Source: PALSA-911 sp963839645 (GTDB taxonomy: Bacteria; Pseudomonadota; Alphaproteobacteria; Acetobacterales; Acetobacteraceae). From it: a stretch of 64,000 nucleotides of DNA. Position 1 is the stretch's first letter, and every line of letters begins with the position of its first letter. The stretch spans positions 62,001-126,000 of the forward strand of contig CAWIVZ010000003.1 in assembly GCA_963839645.1 (NCBI GenBank). The letters run 5' to 3'. The notes beneath the pieces are model-generated. The model did no database searches. It was not told the DNA's origin and saw nothing but the letters and a program-made list of their open reading frames with translations. The position numbers and the translations under genes were made by a program. This document shows, piece by piece, positions 28,069-39,265 of the stretch.

Positions 28069-28734
28069 CTATTCCGCAGCGCTGCGCAACGCGGCCCCGG
28101 CCGCCAGCGGACATAGCGGCAGGGCAGCCGCCAGCAGGGCGCCCAGCAGCAGCAGATGCGGCCGCGCGCTCTGTCCGCCGGAGACGGCATCCGTCGCCGC
28201 CACGCCGAAGATCAGCGCCGGAATGGCCAGCGGCAGCACCAGCAGCGGCAGCAGCACCCCGCCGCGCCGGGCGCCGAGCACGATCGCGGCCCCGGTCATG
28301 CCCAGCAACGACAGCAGCAGCGTTCCCGCCAGCAGCCCGGCGAGCAGGGTCGGCAGCGCGTCTTCCGGCAGATGCAGCATCACCGCCAGCGGCGCGGCGG
28401 TCAGCAGCAGCGGCAACCCGGTCACCAGCCAGTGCGCGGTGGCCTTCGCCAGCGCGATCCCCGGCGCCGGCAGCCCGCTGAGCAGGATCTGGTCCAGCGA
28501 ACCGTCCTCGAAATCCGCCCCGAACAGCCGGTCCAGCGGCAGCAGGGCGGCCAGCAAGGCGCAGACCCAGACGATTCCGGGCGCCATGCGGCCGAGCATC
28601 TCCGGCCCCGGGCCGATGGCCAGTGGAAACAGCGCCGCGGTCAGCACGAAGAAAAGCAGCGCCGCCAGGCTGTCGCTGCCATGGCGCAGCGACAGGCGCA
28701 GCTCGCGGGCCAGGATGGCAAGGAAGACCGTCAT
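28069..28734 (-). CDS. ccmB: Haem exporter permease CcmB
   Basis: A 221-residue membrane protein with about six hydrophobic spans. It has family features such as LRLSLRHGSDSLAALLFFVL at the N-terminus, DRLFGADFEDGSLDQILLS and PLLLTAAPLAVML. With CcmA it forms the ABC module that works with CcmC/D/E in cytochrome c maturation by releasing holo-CcmE. The ATG overlaps the ccmA stop by 4 bases (translational coupling). No ccmC follows; a convergent hypothetical gene ends 12 bases away. Confidence 0.93.
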   Translation of the reverse strand: MTVFLAILARELRLSLRHGSDSLAALLFFVLTAALFPLAIGPGPEMLGRMAPGIVWVCALLAALLPLDRLFGADFEDGSLDQILLSGLPAPGIALAKATAHWLVTGLPLLLTAAPLAVMLHLPEDALPTLLAGLLAGTLLLSLLGMTGAAIVLGARRGGVLLPLLVLPLAIPALIFGVAATDAVSGGQSARPHLLLLGALLAAALPLCPLAAGAALRSAAE

Positions 28735-29411
28735 AGCGGCTCATCCAGATCGCCCGCGGAGACATTGTCCAGCCGCAGTTCCGCGGCGTCCGGCAACGGT
28801 AACGGGAGATGTGTGGCCGCGATCACCATCCCGCCGCCGGCCCGGTGCGCCGCCAGCACGGCGCCCAGTCGCTCCACCGAAGCGGTGTCCAGGCCGAGTG
28901 TCGGCTCATCCAGCAGCCACAGCGTCCCCCCGGACAGACTCAGCCGCGCCAAGGCGAGACGCCGCTTCTGCCCGGCCGACAGCATCCGCGCCGGCAAATC
29001 CGTGAGTTCCGCCAACCCGTGCACAGCCAACGCCGCGGCGGGATCACCGCCGTTGATGCGGGCGGCAAAGGCGAGGTTTTCAAGGGCGGAAAGCCCCGGC
29101 TTCACCGCGTCCTGGTGGCCGAGATAGGCGACCCTTGCCGCATGCGAGGCCCTGTCTGCGAACACATCCTCGCCGTTCCATGTCAACGATCCCGCCGCCG
29201 GGCTCAGCAGTCCCGCCAGCAGGCGCAACAGCGTGGACTTGCCCGAGCCGTTCGGTCCCGCCAGCAGCAGAGCGCCACCCGGCGCGATCCCAAAGCCAAG
29301 GTCGCGAAACACCAGCCGCTCGCCGCGAAACACCGCCAAATCCCGCGCGATCAGACCTTCATGCGGCAAACCGCCCTGCTCTCCGCTCATTTCGGCTGCG
29401 CCAATGGACAT
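28731..29411 (-). CDS. ccmA: Haem exporter ATP-binding protein CcmA
   Basis: This ABC ATPase has Walker A GPNGSGKST, the Q-loop LGHQDAVK, signature LSAGQKRRLALARL, Walker B LWLLDEPTLGLD and H-loop ATH. It powers the CcmABCD step of cytochrome c maturation. From ATG 29411 it is 226 residues; an internal ATG at 29390 (MSGEQGG) would give 219, equally within the family range. It diverges from acnA with 135 bases between, an arrangement common in alphaproteobacteria. Confidence 0.93.
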   Translation of the reverse strand: MSIGAAEMSGEQGGLPHEGLIARDLAVFRGERLVFRDLGFGIAPGGALLLAGPNGSGKSTLLRLLAGLLSPAAGSLTWNGEDVFADRASHAARVAYLGHQDAVKPGLSALENLAFAARINGGDPAAALAVHGLAELTDLPARMLSAGQKRRLALARLSLSGGTLWLLDEPTLGLDTASVERLGAVLAAHRAGGGMVIAATHLPLPLPDAAELRLDNVSAGDLDEPL

Positions 29412-29546
29412 TCCCTGCATGTATGGTCTAATCCGTCCCTGCTCAAAAACCCGCCATAAAACCCGCACGCGCAACGCCGTCCTGAACCACGCGGATGGCC
29501 GTCGCACAACATAGAGGCGCCTTTCAACAGAAGGCGAACGCGTACG

Positions 29547-32241
<2,695 letters not shown>

Positions 32242-32246
32242 TACAG

Positions 32247-32421
32247 CAAGCAAGGCCAAGGGGCTCCGCCCCTTGGAACCCCGCTAAGGGCTAGCCCTTA
32301 GAACCCGCTACTGGTTTGGGAGTGCAAAGGGGGCCTACTTGGACCTTGCAGGGTCCAGGTAGGCCCCCCTTGCACTCCCAAACAATGGAAGGATTCCAAA
32401 GGCTCGCCTTTGGCGGGGGTC
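32247..32421 (+). repeat. Nested palindromic repeat, copy A (truncated at both ends)
   Basis: This copy matches copy C (52752-52990) in the same orientation from the first small hairpin onward: GGGGCTCCGCCCC stem, CTAAGGGCTAGCCCTTAG hairpin, the long central stem beginning TTTGGGAGTGCAAAG, and the CCAAAGGCTCGCCTTTGG hairpin. It lacks the 20-base terminal repeats and the last outer hairpin. The outer stem bases read CCAA/TTGG where copy C has CTA/TAG, so pairing is kept. It lies directly downstream of acnA and runs into the end of the convergent gene. Confidence 0.9.
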
Positions 32422-33024
32422 CCAAACTGGTAGCGCGACAGGGCCGGGCGGGGCGGCCGAGGCCGGCAATCTCATCTCCGTCTCAGCGCGCGTGGGTTGA
32501 GACGGACGATCTTTTTCCGAGACAGGCGCCGGCTGCGTTGCCACATCTGCGTCCACCGTCTCGTCCGGCTCCGCCAGCGCCGGCTCCATCATCCGGATCA
32601 CGCCATGCTCGATCCAGCAGGCCGCGCTCTCCGCCGCCGTGTCGATCTCCCGTTTCGCCCGCGCCGCCTGCAGGCGCAGCAGCATGCGCATCGAGGATTT
32701 CGCCTCCCGCAGCATCCCCAGCGATTGCGCCCGGCATTTCGCCGCGATCCCCGGCTCCCGCCATTTTTCTCCGGCCAGCCGCAGGCAGTCATGCGCCCAG
32801 GCGTCGGCCGCCACGAACTGCGCCGCCAGCCGCCCCTCGGCCGCATCGGCCGGCCGCAGCGCCGCCACCGCCCGCAGCGCCGCCCGGTCCCGTCGCGCCC
32901 GCGCATCCGCGCCCCCGGCCGCCGGCGGCGGCAGCGAGCGGCGCAGGGTGAACATGATCTCGTAATACACCTCGCGCGGCAGCGCGCGCGCCAGGTTGTC
33001 CGTCCGGTTCGGGCTTGTGTCCAT
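32335..33024 (-). CDS. Hypothetical protein whose C-terminus is supplied by a palindromic repeat
   Basis: From ATG 33024 (MDTSPNRTDNLARALPREVYY) the protein is 229 residues: a helical, Arg/Ala-rich N-terminal 150 residues (YYEIMFTLRRSLPP, SSMRMLLRLQAARAKREIDT), then a Pro-rich linker. The last 28 residues, from DPRQRRAFG to the stop, are encoded inside repeat copy A, so the original 3' end was probably lost. An open frame upstream of 33024 is less likely coding. The N-terminal part resembles a four-helix-bundle protein found near retroelements or phage genes, but I cannot name it. Confidence 0.6.
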   Translation of the reverse strand: MDTSPNRTDNLARALPREVYYEIMFTLRRSLPPPAAGGADARARRDRAALRAVAALRPADAAEGRLAAQFVAADAWAHDCLRLAGEKWREPGIAAKCRAQSLGMLREAKSSMRMLLRLQAARAKREIDTAAESAACWIEHGVIRMMEPALAEPDETVDADVATQPAPVSEKDRPSQPTRAETEMRLPASAAPPGPVALPVWDPRQRRAFGILPLFGSARGAYLDPARSK

Positions 33025-33156
33025 ATTTCTAACATACAGTGATTTATAATAACTATGCAAGCAAAACCGGCGCGACGGCCCCGCCCAGGCCGCCGCGAAA
33101 CCGGACCGAAGCGCCGGCGCGGCGCGGAACGGGGAATATGGCGTGAAAGGACGGAA

Positions 33157-33232
33157 TGGTGGAGCTGAGCGGGATCGAACCGCTGACCTCCTCATTGCGA
33201 ACGAGGCGCTCTCCCAACTGAGCTACAGCCCC
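33157..33232 (-). tRNA. tRNA-Ala (anticodon CGC)
   Basis: A 76-base reverse-strand tRNA with acceptor GGGGCTG/CAGCTCC, D-arm GCTC..GAGC, anticodon loop TTCGCAA (CGC), T-loop TTCGATC and encoded CCA. Confidence 0.95.
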
Positions 33233-33300
33233 ACTCCGCCGTGCGGGGCGCGCGAGGCGGCCCCGGTCAGGAAAGCGCGACCGCCCCCCTGAGGGCGCGG

Positions 33301-33329
33301 ACAATGCTCACGGGGGCGGGGGAAGTCAA
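33301..33329 (-). promoter_or_regulatory. Possible sigma-70 promoter of tRNA-Ala
   Basis: On the reverse strand TTGACT (33329-33324), a 17-base spacer and CATTGT (33306-33301) stand about 70 bases before tRNA-Ala. The -35 is good and the -10 weak. Confidence 0.4.
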
Positions 33330-33396
33330 GCGAGCGCGTGCCGATTCGCCCGGCAAAAATGCATACCCCGAACGCAGGCGTCAGAGCCGGCCCGGA

Positions 33397-33636
33397 CAGG
33401 GCAATCGGGTGAAGGGAAGCAAGGCGAGGGGCTCCGCCCCCTCGACCCCCGCCAAAGGCGAGCCTTTGGAATCCATCCATTTGTTTGGGAGTGCAAAGGG
33501 GGCCTACCCGGACCTTGCAAGGTCAAGGTTGGCCCCCTTTGCACTCCCAAACCAGTAGCGGGTTCTAAGGGCTTGCCCTTAGCGGGGTTCTAGGGGCGGA
33601 GCCCCTAGCCTTCTTTCCCTTCACCCGATTGCCCTG
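33397..33636 (-). repeat. Nested palindromic repeat, copy B (complete, inverted relative to A and C)
   Basis: A 240-base element bounded by a perfect 20-base inverted repeat, CAGGGCAATCGGGTGAAGGG at 33397-33416 and its complement at 33617-33636. Inside, in order, are an outer GGGGCTCCGCCCC-type hairpin, a CCAAAGG hairpin, a long central stem (21 bases from TTTGGGAGTGC at about 33484, and its complement ending near 33551), a CTAAGGG hairpin and a second outer hairpin. It contains no gene. It occupies most of the 466 bases between tRNA-Ala and yggT, the rest being the tRNA promoter. Confidence 0.93.
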
Positions 33637-33698
33637 CCAGCCCGGTTGCGGCGGAAAACCGGGGAAGCTAGGGTCCGCCGTCTTCATTGGAGCGATGC

Positions 33699-34019
33699 AT
33701 GATCCGGATCCTGTTCAATCTGGCGGATGTGATTCTCAGCCTCTACAGCTGGGCGATCATCCTGGCGGCCGTGTACAGCATGCTCGCATCCTTCGGCGTG
33801 CTGGATACCCGCAACCGGATGGTGTGGACGATCGGCGATTTCCTGTATCGCGTCACCGACCCCGTGCTTCGCCCGGTGCGCAACCTGCTGCCGAATTTCG
33901 GCAATATCGATATCAGTCCGGTGATCGTGCTGCTGCTGATCCAGTATGCGATCCGTCCGCTGCTGGCGAGTGTGTACGCCGCCATTCAGTTCGGCGCCTG
34001 GCAGGGGCTGTTGTTCTGA
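33699..34019 (+). CDS. YggT-family membrane protein
   Basis: A 106-residue protein with two hydrophobic segments flanking a conserved polar loop. The loop FLYRVTDPVLRPVRNLLPNFG is the YggT signature (DPxLxPxRxxLP). The function of YggT proteins is uncertain; links to osmotic stress and division-site or photosystem assembly have been proposed in various bacteria. The ATG at 33699 is chosen over a TTG at 33687. The stop overlaps the DUF167 start by one base, a conserved yggT-yggU arrangement. Confidence 0.9.
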   Translation: MIRILFNLADVILSLYSWAIILAAVYSMLASFGVLDTRNRMVWTIGDFLYRVTDPVLRPVRNLLPNFGNIDISPVIVLLLIQYAIRPLLASVYAAIQFGAWQGLLF

Positions 34020-34330
34020 TGCAGTTCTGGCGCGCGGCCGCGGACGGCGTCAGCGTCGCGGTGAAGGTGCAGCCGAAATCGCGCCGGCCCGGCTTGCAGG
34101 GCACGGCGCCGGATATCGATGGCCTGCGCCTGCGCATCGGCGTGACGCAGGCGCCGGAAGACGGCCGCGCCAGCCAGGCCGCCTGCGCCGTTCTGGCCGA
34201 CGCGCTGGGGCTGCCGGCCTCGGCGGTGCACGTGCTGACCGGCGCCACGTCGCGGCAGAAGACGCTGCATGTCGCCGGCGATCCGGCGCGGCTGGCCGAA
34301 CGTCTCGCCCGTTTTGTGGAACCCAAATGA
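34019..34330 (+). CDS. DUF167 (YggU) family protein
   Basis: A 103-residue protein with the DUF167 core: VAVKVQPKSRRPGL, LRLRIGVTQAPEDGRAS and VLTGATSRQKTLHVAG. No biochemical role is established for the family. It starts at the yggT stop and overlaps folD by 4 bases, so the three genes are translated as one operon. Confidence 0.92.
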   Translation: MQFWRAAADGVSVAVKVQPKSRRPGLQGTAPDIDGLRLRIGVTQAPEDGRASQAACAVLADALGLPASAVHVLTGATSRQKTLHVAGDPARLAERLARFVEPK

Positions 34331-35173
34331 CCGCAACGATCATCGACGGCAAGGCGATCGCCGCTGCCGTGCGCGCCCGGCTGGCCGAGCGCGTCGCCGG
34401 CCTGTCCTTTCGCCCCGGCCTGGCGGTGGTGCTGGTAGGCGACGACCCCGCCAGCGCGGTTTATGTCCGCAGCAAGGACCGCGCAGCCAATGCCGCCGGC
34501 ATCGCGGCGCGGACCATCCGGCTGCCGGCTGACACCCCGGAGGCGGCGCTGATCGCCTGCGTCACCGGGTTGAACGACGATCCGGCGGTGGACGGCATCC
34601 TGGTGCAGATGCCGCTGCCGCCGCATATCCGCTCGCAGGCGGTGATCGACGCGATCGACCCGGCGAAGGACGTCGATGGCTTCCACCCGCTGAACGTCGG
34701 CAGGCTGGCTGGCGGCCATCCGTTCCTGGTGCCGTGCACGCCGCTCGGGGTGATGCGCCTGCTGGCCGAGGCCGGCGTTTCCACGGCGGGCGCCCGGGCG
34801 CTGGTGCTGGGCCGCTCGCCGATCGTCGGCCGGCCGATGGCGGCGCTGCTGCTGGCGGCGGACGCCACCGTGACCATCGCCCATTCCCGCACCCGCGACC
34901 TCGCGGTCGAGTGCCGCCGCGCCGAGATCCTGATCGCCGCCGTGGGCCGGCCGGAGATGGTGCGCGGCGATTGGATCGGCACCGACGCGGTGATCATCGA
35001 TGTCGGCATCAATCGCACGCCGGATGGCAGGCTGGTCGGCGATGTCGCCTTTGCGGAATGCCTGCCGCATCGCCGGCGCCATCACGCCGGTTCCTGGCGG
35101 TGTCGGGCCGATGACGATCGCCTGCCTGCTGGAAAATACGGTGACGGCGGCGCTTGCGCGGCGGAGCATTTGA
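34327..35173 (+). CDS. folD: Bifunctional methylenetetrahydrofolate dehydrogenase/cyclohydrolase FolD, frameshifted near 35071
   Basis: This cytosolic one-carbon enzyme interconverts methylene-, methenyl- and formyl-tetrahydrofolate with NADP+. The catalytic YVRSKDRAA lysine region is near residue 50, VDGILVQMPLP near 95, and the Rossmann motif VLGRSPIVGRPMAALL near 165. One extra base near 35071 breaks AECLPH from the expected GAITPVPGGVGPMTIACLLENT, which reads +1 and stops at 35173, giving 281 residues. The uncorrected frame continues into the next gene and has no similarity. This is another +1 shift in a normally essential gene. Confidence 0.93.
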
Positions 35174-35203
35174 TCGTGCCGTTTCGTTTAGGAACTCTGC
35201 AAA

Positions 35204-36418
35204 ATGATCTGCCGGTTATCCCCGGGCCTGGTCGCATCCGGGCTGTTTCTACTGCTCACGGCTTGCTCCGTGGACCGGCTTCCCGCACCTACCGCGGATC
35301 AGGCCAGCCACCTGAGCGTTCTCGGTATCCCAAACGCGCGTTTCTGGATCGATGAGGATACTTCCGCGATCGAGCAGGAGATGGCGCTGTCGTCGGCACG
35401 GGAACAGGCGGCCGCGCCCGCCGGAGCAACCGGTCTCAACTCGGCGCCGGTTCAATTTCTGGCGTTGTCCGGCGGCGCGGACGATGGCGCCTTCGGCGCC
35501 GGCCTGATCGTCGGTTGGACGGCGAGCGGCCAGCGCCCGGAATTCAAACTGGTGACAGGCATCTCGACCGGCGGCCTGATCGCGCCTTTTGCCTTCCTGG
35601 GACCGGCCTATGACAACCAGTTGCGCGCGGTTTTTACAGCGGTGACGCAGAAGAATATTTTTCGCAATCGCTACCTGACGGCAGCCGTTACCGACGACGC
35701 GCTGGCGGATACGTCCCCGCTGTTCGACCTCATCAGCCATTATGCCAACCAGCAGATGCTCGATGATATCGCGCGCGAATATGCCAAGGGGCGGCTGCTA
35801 CTGATCGGGACAACCAATATCGATTTTCAACGTCCGGTGCTGTGGAACATGGGTGCCATCGCGGCCAGCAAGGATCCTGGTGCATTGGAGCTGTTTCGCA
35901 AGATCCTACTGGCATCGGCTTCGATCCCGGGGGCCTTCCCGCCCGTCATGATCGATGTCGATGTGAATGGCGAGCACCGCCAGGAGATGTATGTCGATGG
36001 CGGAGCGATCGCGCAAACGTTTCTGTACCCGACGAGTATCCGGTTGCGGGAAGTGGCGCTGAAGTCCGGGATCAAGCGCGAGCGCACGGCCTATATCATC
36101 CGCAACGGCCGCCTGGACCCGGACTGGGCGAACACGGACCGCCAATTCCTGAGCATCAGCGCGCGCGCGATCGCGACCATGATCCACTACAGCGGGGTGA
36201 ATGATATCGGCCGAATTTACTTCATGACCCAGCGCGACGGCGTGAACTACCGGTTGGCCTATATAGAGAAGGACTTCCCCAACGCTCCGCATGAACAGTT
36301 CGATCCGAAATACATGCAGTCCCTGTTCGATTACGCTTATCAGAAGGCCCGGAGTGGCTACCCTTGGCATACGGCTCCTCCGCTTATGCGCGGGAGCGGC
36401 ATGACGGTCGCAAAGTAG
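35204..36418 (+). CDS. Patatin-like phospholipase, lipoprotein
   Basis: A 404-residue lipoprotein with signal and lipobox LLTAC (Cys21). The hydrolase domain has the oxyanion loop SGGADDGAFGAG near residues 89-100, nucleophile Ser121 in GISTGG and Asp265 in the DGG motif, the Ser-Asp dyad of patatins. It probably hydrolyses acyl esters of phospholipids in the envelope, anchored in the inner or outer membrane. It starts 30 bases after folD. Active-site residues are all present, so it is likely active. Confidence 0.9.
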   Translation: MICRLSPGLVASGLFLLLTACSVDRLPAPTADQASHLSVLGIPNARFWIDEDTSAIEQEMALSSAREQAAAPAGATGLNSAPVQFLALSGGADDGAFGAGLIVGWTASGQRPEFKLVTGISTGGLIAPFAFLGPAYDNQLRAVFTAVTQKNIFRNRYLTAAVTDDALADTSPLFDLISHYANQQMLDDIAREYAKGRLLLIGTTNIDFQRPVLWNMGAIAASKDPGALELFRKILLASASIPGAFPPVMIDVDVNGEHRQEMYVDGGAIAQTFLYPTSIRLREVALKSGIKRERTAYIIRNGRLDPDWANTDRQFLSISARAIATMIHYSGVNDIGRIYFMTQRDGVNYRLAYIEKDFPNAPHEQFDPKYMQSLFDYAYQKARSGYPWHTAPPLMRGSGMTVAK

Positions 36419-36458
36419 CTGGCGTTTGCTGCTTTGCCGGGGTGACGACTCCCATCCG

Positions 36459-37544
36459 TTAGAAATCGGTGACGCGGCCTTTATGCTGCCAGTCGCCGTA
36501 CCGGGTGGGCTCGGGTCCTTCGGTACCGCCCACCTCCGGTGCCAGAGGCGGCGCGAAACGGCGTAGCCGAAGCGCCGCCTCGGGGTTTACCGCGCCCTCC
36601 GGCGCCCGGCCCCGCAGGATCTCCGCCACTTGCCGCGTCGTCTCCATCGCCTGGTGCAGCACCGCTGGCGGCGTGGCGCCGCCGATATGCGGCGTGGCGA
36701 CGACATCGGCGCGGCCGGCCAGGAACAGCGACGGCTTCTGGTCCGCGGCCCGGCCGACATCCATCGCCGCGCCCGCCAGATGGCCGCTGTCCAGCGCCGC
36801 GGCCAGGGCGGCCTCGTCCACCAGATTGCCGCGCGAGGCGTTGATGAAGAACGCCCCCGGGCGCATCGCCGCGAAGGCTGCCGCGTTCATCAAATTCTCC
36901 GTCTCCGCCGTCGCCACCGCGAGGCAGACCACGAAATCCGACCGCCTCAGCAGGTCGGTCAACCCTACCTGTTCCACTCCGGGCAGGTCGACATTCGTGT
37001 AGGGATCGCAGATCAGCAGCCGCGCCTCCATCGCCGCCAGCACGCCGGCAAGGCGCCGGCCGATGGCGCCATAGCCGATGATGCCGACCGTGCTGCCGGC
37101 GATCTGGGTGCCCATCGAGCCGGCCGGTGGCGTGCCGGTGCGGTAGGCGAGCACCGAGCGCGAGACGCCACGGCCGAGATCGACCATGAAGCCCAGGATC
37201 AGCTCGGCGACGGCGGCGGTGAAGCCGGGGCTCGCCCGTGTGACCAGCACGCCCCGGGCGGATGCCGCCGGCACATCCACGGTGCGGATGTCCACCGCCC
37301 CGCGCACGAAGGCGACCAGCTGTGGGCTGGCCGCGAACAGCCCCGCCTCCCCGGGGGTCTGCCGGTCGGAGACGATGATCTGCGCTCCTGCGGCGGCCCG
37401 GGCCAGGGCCTCACCCCGCAGCGGCTCGGGGGATGGATTGAGCCGGACCTCCGCCAGCGCGCGCAGCGCGGCCAGCGCCGGCGCGGGGTAGTACACCTCC
37501 CGGTCGGCATCGGTGTGGGTCAGGAAGACGATCGGTGTCGGCAT
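36459..37544 (-). CDS. D-isomer-specific 2-hydroxyacid dehydrogenase (SerA-like)
   Basis: A 361-residue NAD-dependent dehydrogenase. The Rossmann motif VGIIGYGAIGRRLAGVL sits near residue 155 and FFINASRGNLVDEAALAAAL near 245. The usual catalytic His is in TPHIGGATPPA near 298, and the Arg in the NASRG segment. It interconverts a 2-hydroxyacid and a 2-ketoacid. The start at 37544 (MPTPIVFLTH) gives a normal N-terminus; the frame extends upstream to 37739 without similarity. It diverges from mipZ. Confidence 0.88.
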   Translation of the reverse strand: MPTPIVFLTHTDADREVYYPAPALAALRALAEVRLNPSPEPLRGEALARAAAGAQIIVSDRQTPGEAGLFAASPQLVAFVRGAVDIRTVDVPAASARGVLVTRASPGFTAAVAELILGFMVDLGRGVSRSVLAYRTGTPPAGSMGTQIAGSTVGIIGYGAIGRRLAGVLAAMEARLLICDPYTNVDLPGVEQVGLTDLLRRSDFVVCLAVATAETENLMNAAAFAAMRPGAFFINASRGNLVDEAALAAALDSGHLAGAAMDVGRAADQKPSLFLAGRADVVATPHIGGATPPAVLHQAMETTRQVAEILRGRAPEGAVNPEAALRLRRFAPPLAPEVGGTEGPEPTRYGDWQHKGRVTDF

Positions 37545-37650
37545 GCGGGTTCCTTGCGGCTGCGATCCGCCGAGATGGAGTTGGCTGTGGGAGACTCGGT
37601 TATGTGGACTAGGATGATCGGGCTTGGCATAACATTCCCACGCAATAGAG

Positions 37651-38511
37651 GTGGAAAAGCTTTTGGCGACCGTCACGATCGAGCGGCGAGCCCAGGTGAT
37701 CGTCCTGGGCAATGAGAAGGGTGGCTCCGGCAAGTCCACCGCCGCGATGCACCTGATCGTCGGGCTGCTGCGCGACGGCTACCGGGTCGGCGCGATCGAT
37801 CTGGATGCCCGCCAGGCTACCTTGTCCAACTACCTGGCCGCCCGCGAGGCGTTCGCGCGGGAAAAGGGGCTGGACCTGCCGCTGCCGCGCTTCGCCGCGG
37901 TGCACCGCTGCGACATCGACAGCCGCGCCGAGGCCGATGCCGAGGAAACCGCCCGCTTCGATGCCGCCTTGGCCGGGCTGGCCGACATGGACATCGTGGT
38001 GATCGACTGCCCCGGCTCGGACACCTTCCTCAGCCGCCTGGGCCATGCCCATGCCGACACGCTGGTGACGCCGATCAACGACAGCTTCGTCGATTTCGCC
38101 ATGCTGGCGAAAGTGGACCCCGACAACCACGCCGTCGTGCATCCCACGGTCTATAGCGAAATGGTGTGGGAAGCGCGCAAGCGCCGACTGTCGCGCGACC
38201 GCGGCCGGATCGACTGGATTGTCATGCGCAACCGCCTCGGCTCCACCGAGGCCCGCAACAAGCGCGACGTCGGCGCGACGCTGGATGCCCTGGCCAAGCG
38301 CATCGGCTTTCGCACGGTGAAGGGCTTCGGCGAGCGGGTGATCTTTCGCGAGCTGTATCTGCAGGGCCTGACGCTGATGGACGTGAAGGAGGCGGGTCTC
38401 GGCATTCAGATGGGCATGAGCCATGTCGCCGCCCGGGCGGAGGTCCGTGCGCTGATCGCCACGCTCCGCAAACCGCCGCCGCAACTGGAACTGCGCCCGC
38501 CGGCGGCCTGA
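37651..38511 (+). CDS. mipZ: Division-plane positioning ATPase MipZ
   Basis: A 286-residue ParA/MinD-type ATPase matching MipZ: deviant Walker A NEKGGSGKST (Lys28), Walker A' aspartate in AIDLDARQ, Walker B VVIDCPGSD. MipZ-specific stretches include TPINDSFVDFAMLAKVDP, VWEARKRRLSRDRGRIDW and RNRLGSTEARNKRDV. In Caulobacter it forms a bipolar gradient through ParB and blocks FtsZ away from midcell. It starts at a GTG (37651); a TTG at 37663 preceded by GAGGTGGAA is an alternative. A GANTC site lies in its upstream region. Confidence 0.95.
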   Translation: MEKLLATVTIERRAQVIVLGNEKGGSGKSTAAMHLIVGLLRDGYRVGAIDLDARQATLSNYLAAREAFAREKGLDLPLPRFAAVHRCDIDSRAEADAEETARFDAALAGLADMDIVVIDCPGSDTFLSRLGHAHADTLVTPINDSFVDFAMLAKVDPDNHAVVHPTVYSEMVWEARKRRLSRDRGRIDWIVMRNRLGSTEARNKRDVGATLDALAKRIGFRTVKGFGERVIFRELYLQGLTLMDVKEAGLGIQMGMSHVAARAEVRALIATLRKPPPQLELRPPAA

Positions 38512-38530
38512 CCCGTCCCCGGCACCAAGG

Positions 38531-38559
38531 TTGCAGCCCGCCCGCCCGGGCTGTATATC
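38531..38559 (+). promoter_or_regulatory. Possible promoter of tRNA-Thr(CGU)
   Basis: TTGCAG (38531-38536), a 17-base spacer and TATATC (38554-38559) stand 23 bases before the tRNA. Both boxes are imperfect. Confidence 0.35.
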
Positions 38560-38582
38560 GCCCGCTCAGTCCGTGATCGGAC

Positions 38583-38657
<75 letters not shown>

Positions 38658-39265
38658 TTTTCCGTCGAGAACTTGTCTCTGATTTTCCCCGTGCAGAACG
38701 AACGGGGGTTTCTGCATGCCTCCCGCCAACGGTACGGTCCCGGCGCAGGCCACTGGAACAAAATCTGTCCATGTCCATCAAATTTTCGTGAATGCGAACG
38801 TGCCACCGAGAACCTTCGCGGCAAGGAGCCCGTGTCCGGTGGCCGGCTGCGCGCGCCGGAAGGCGGGTCTGGCCGGATTTATGGCCGGGCATCGGGCCAA
38901 TTTTGATCCAAATTCCAAATGATACTTTTGCCAACCTGACAATATGGCGGGAAGGAGGGGTGTTTTGCCGATAAATTAAACATACTCAGTTGGATCGTAT
39001 ATAAAAATATACCGAATAACTTATTGAATAAGATGATATCAGAATTATGGCATGATTTAAAAATCATTCATTTTCCAAATATACCCTTAACGTATTTAGA
39101 TATACACTCAATAAAATCAAAAGTCGGGCAATTTACAGTGAGAAAGAATATCCATATATTGCCATCGGCAAGGAAGTAGAGTGCGAAAATGCACGAACTT
39201 CTTGGCTTCCTGCGAATCGTGCAGGAAAACGAAAAATAATATTGGTCTGGATGGGGTTTTGCTTA
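38658..39265. other. Gene-free region, AT-rich in its second half
   Basis: About 600 bases with no ORF that I can support. From about 38.9 to 39.24 kb the composition is strikingly AT-rich (runs such as ATATAAAAATATA) compared with the GC-rich surroundings. A 7-base stem-loop (39207-39213 with 39221-39227) lies some 40 bases before the metalloprotease start. The region follows a tRNA, so it may be imported DNA, but no integrase or repeated tRNA end is visible. Confidence 0.7.
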
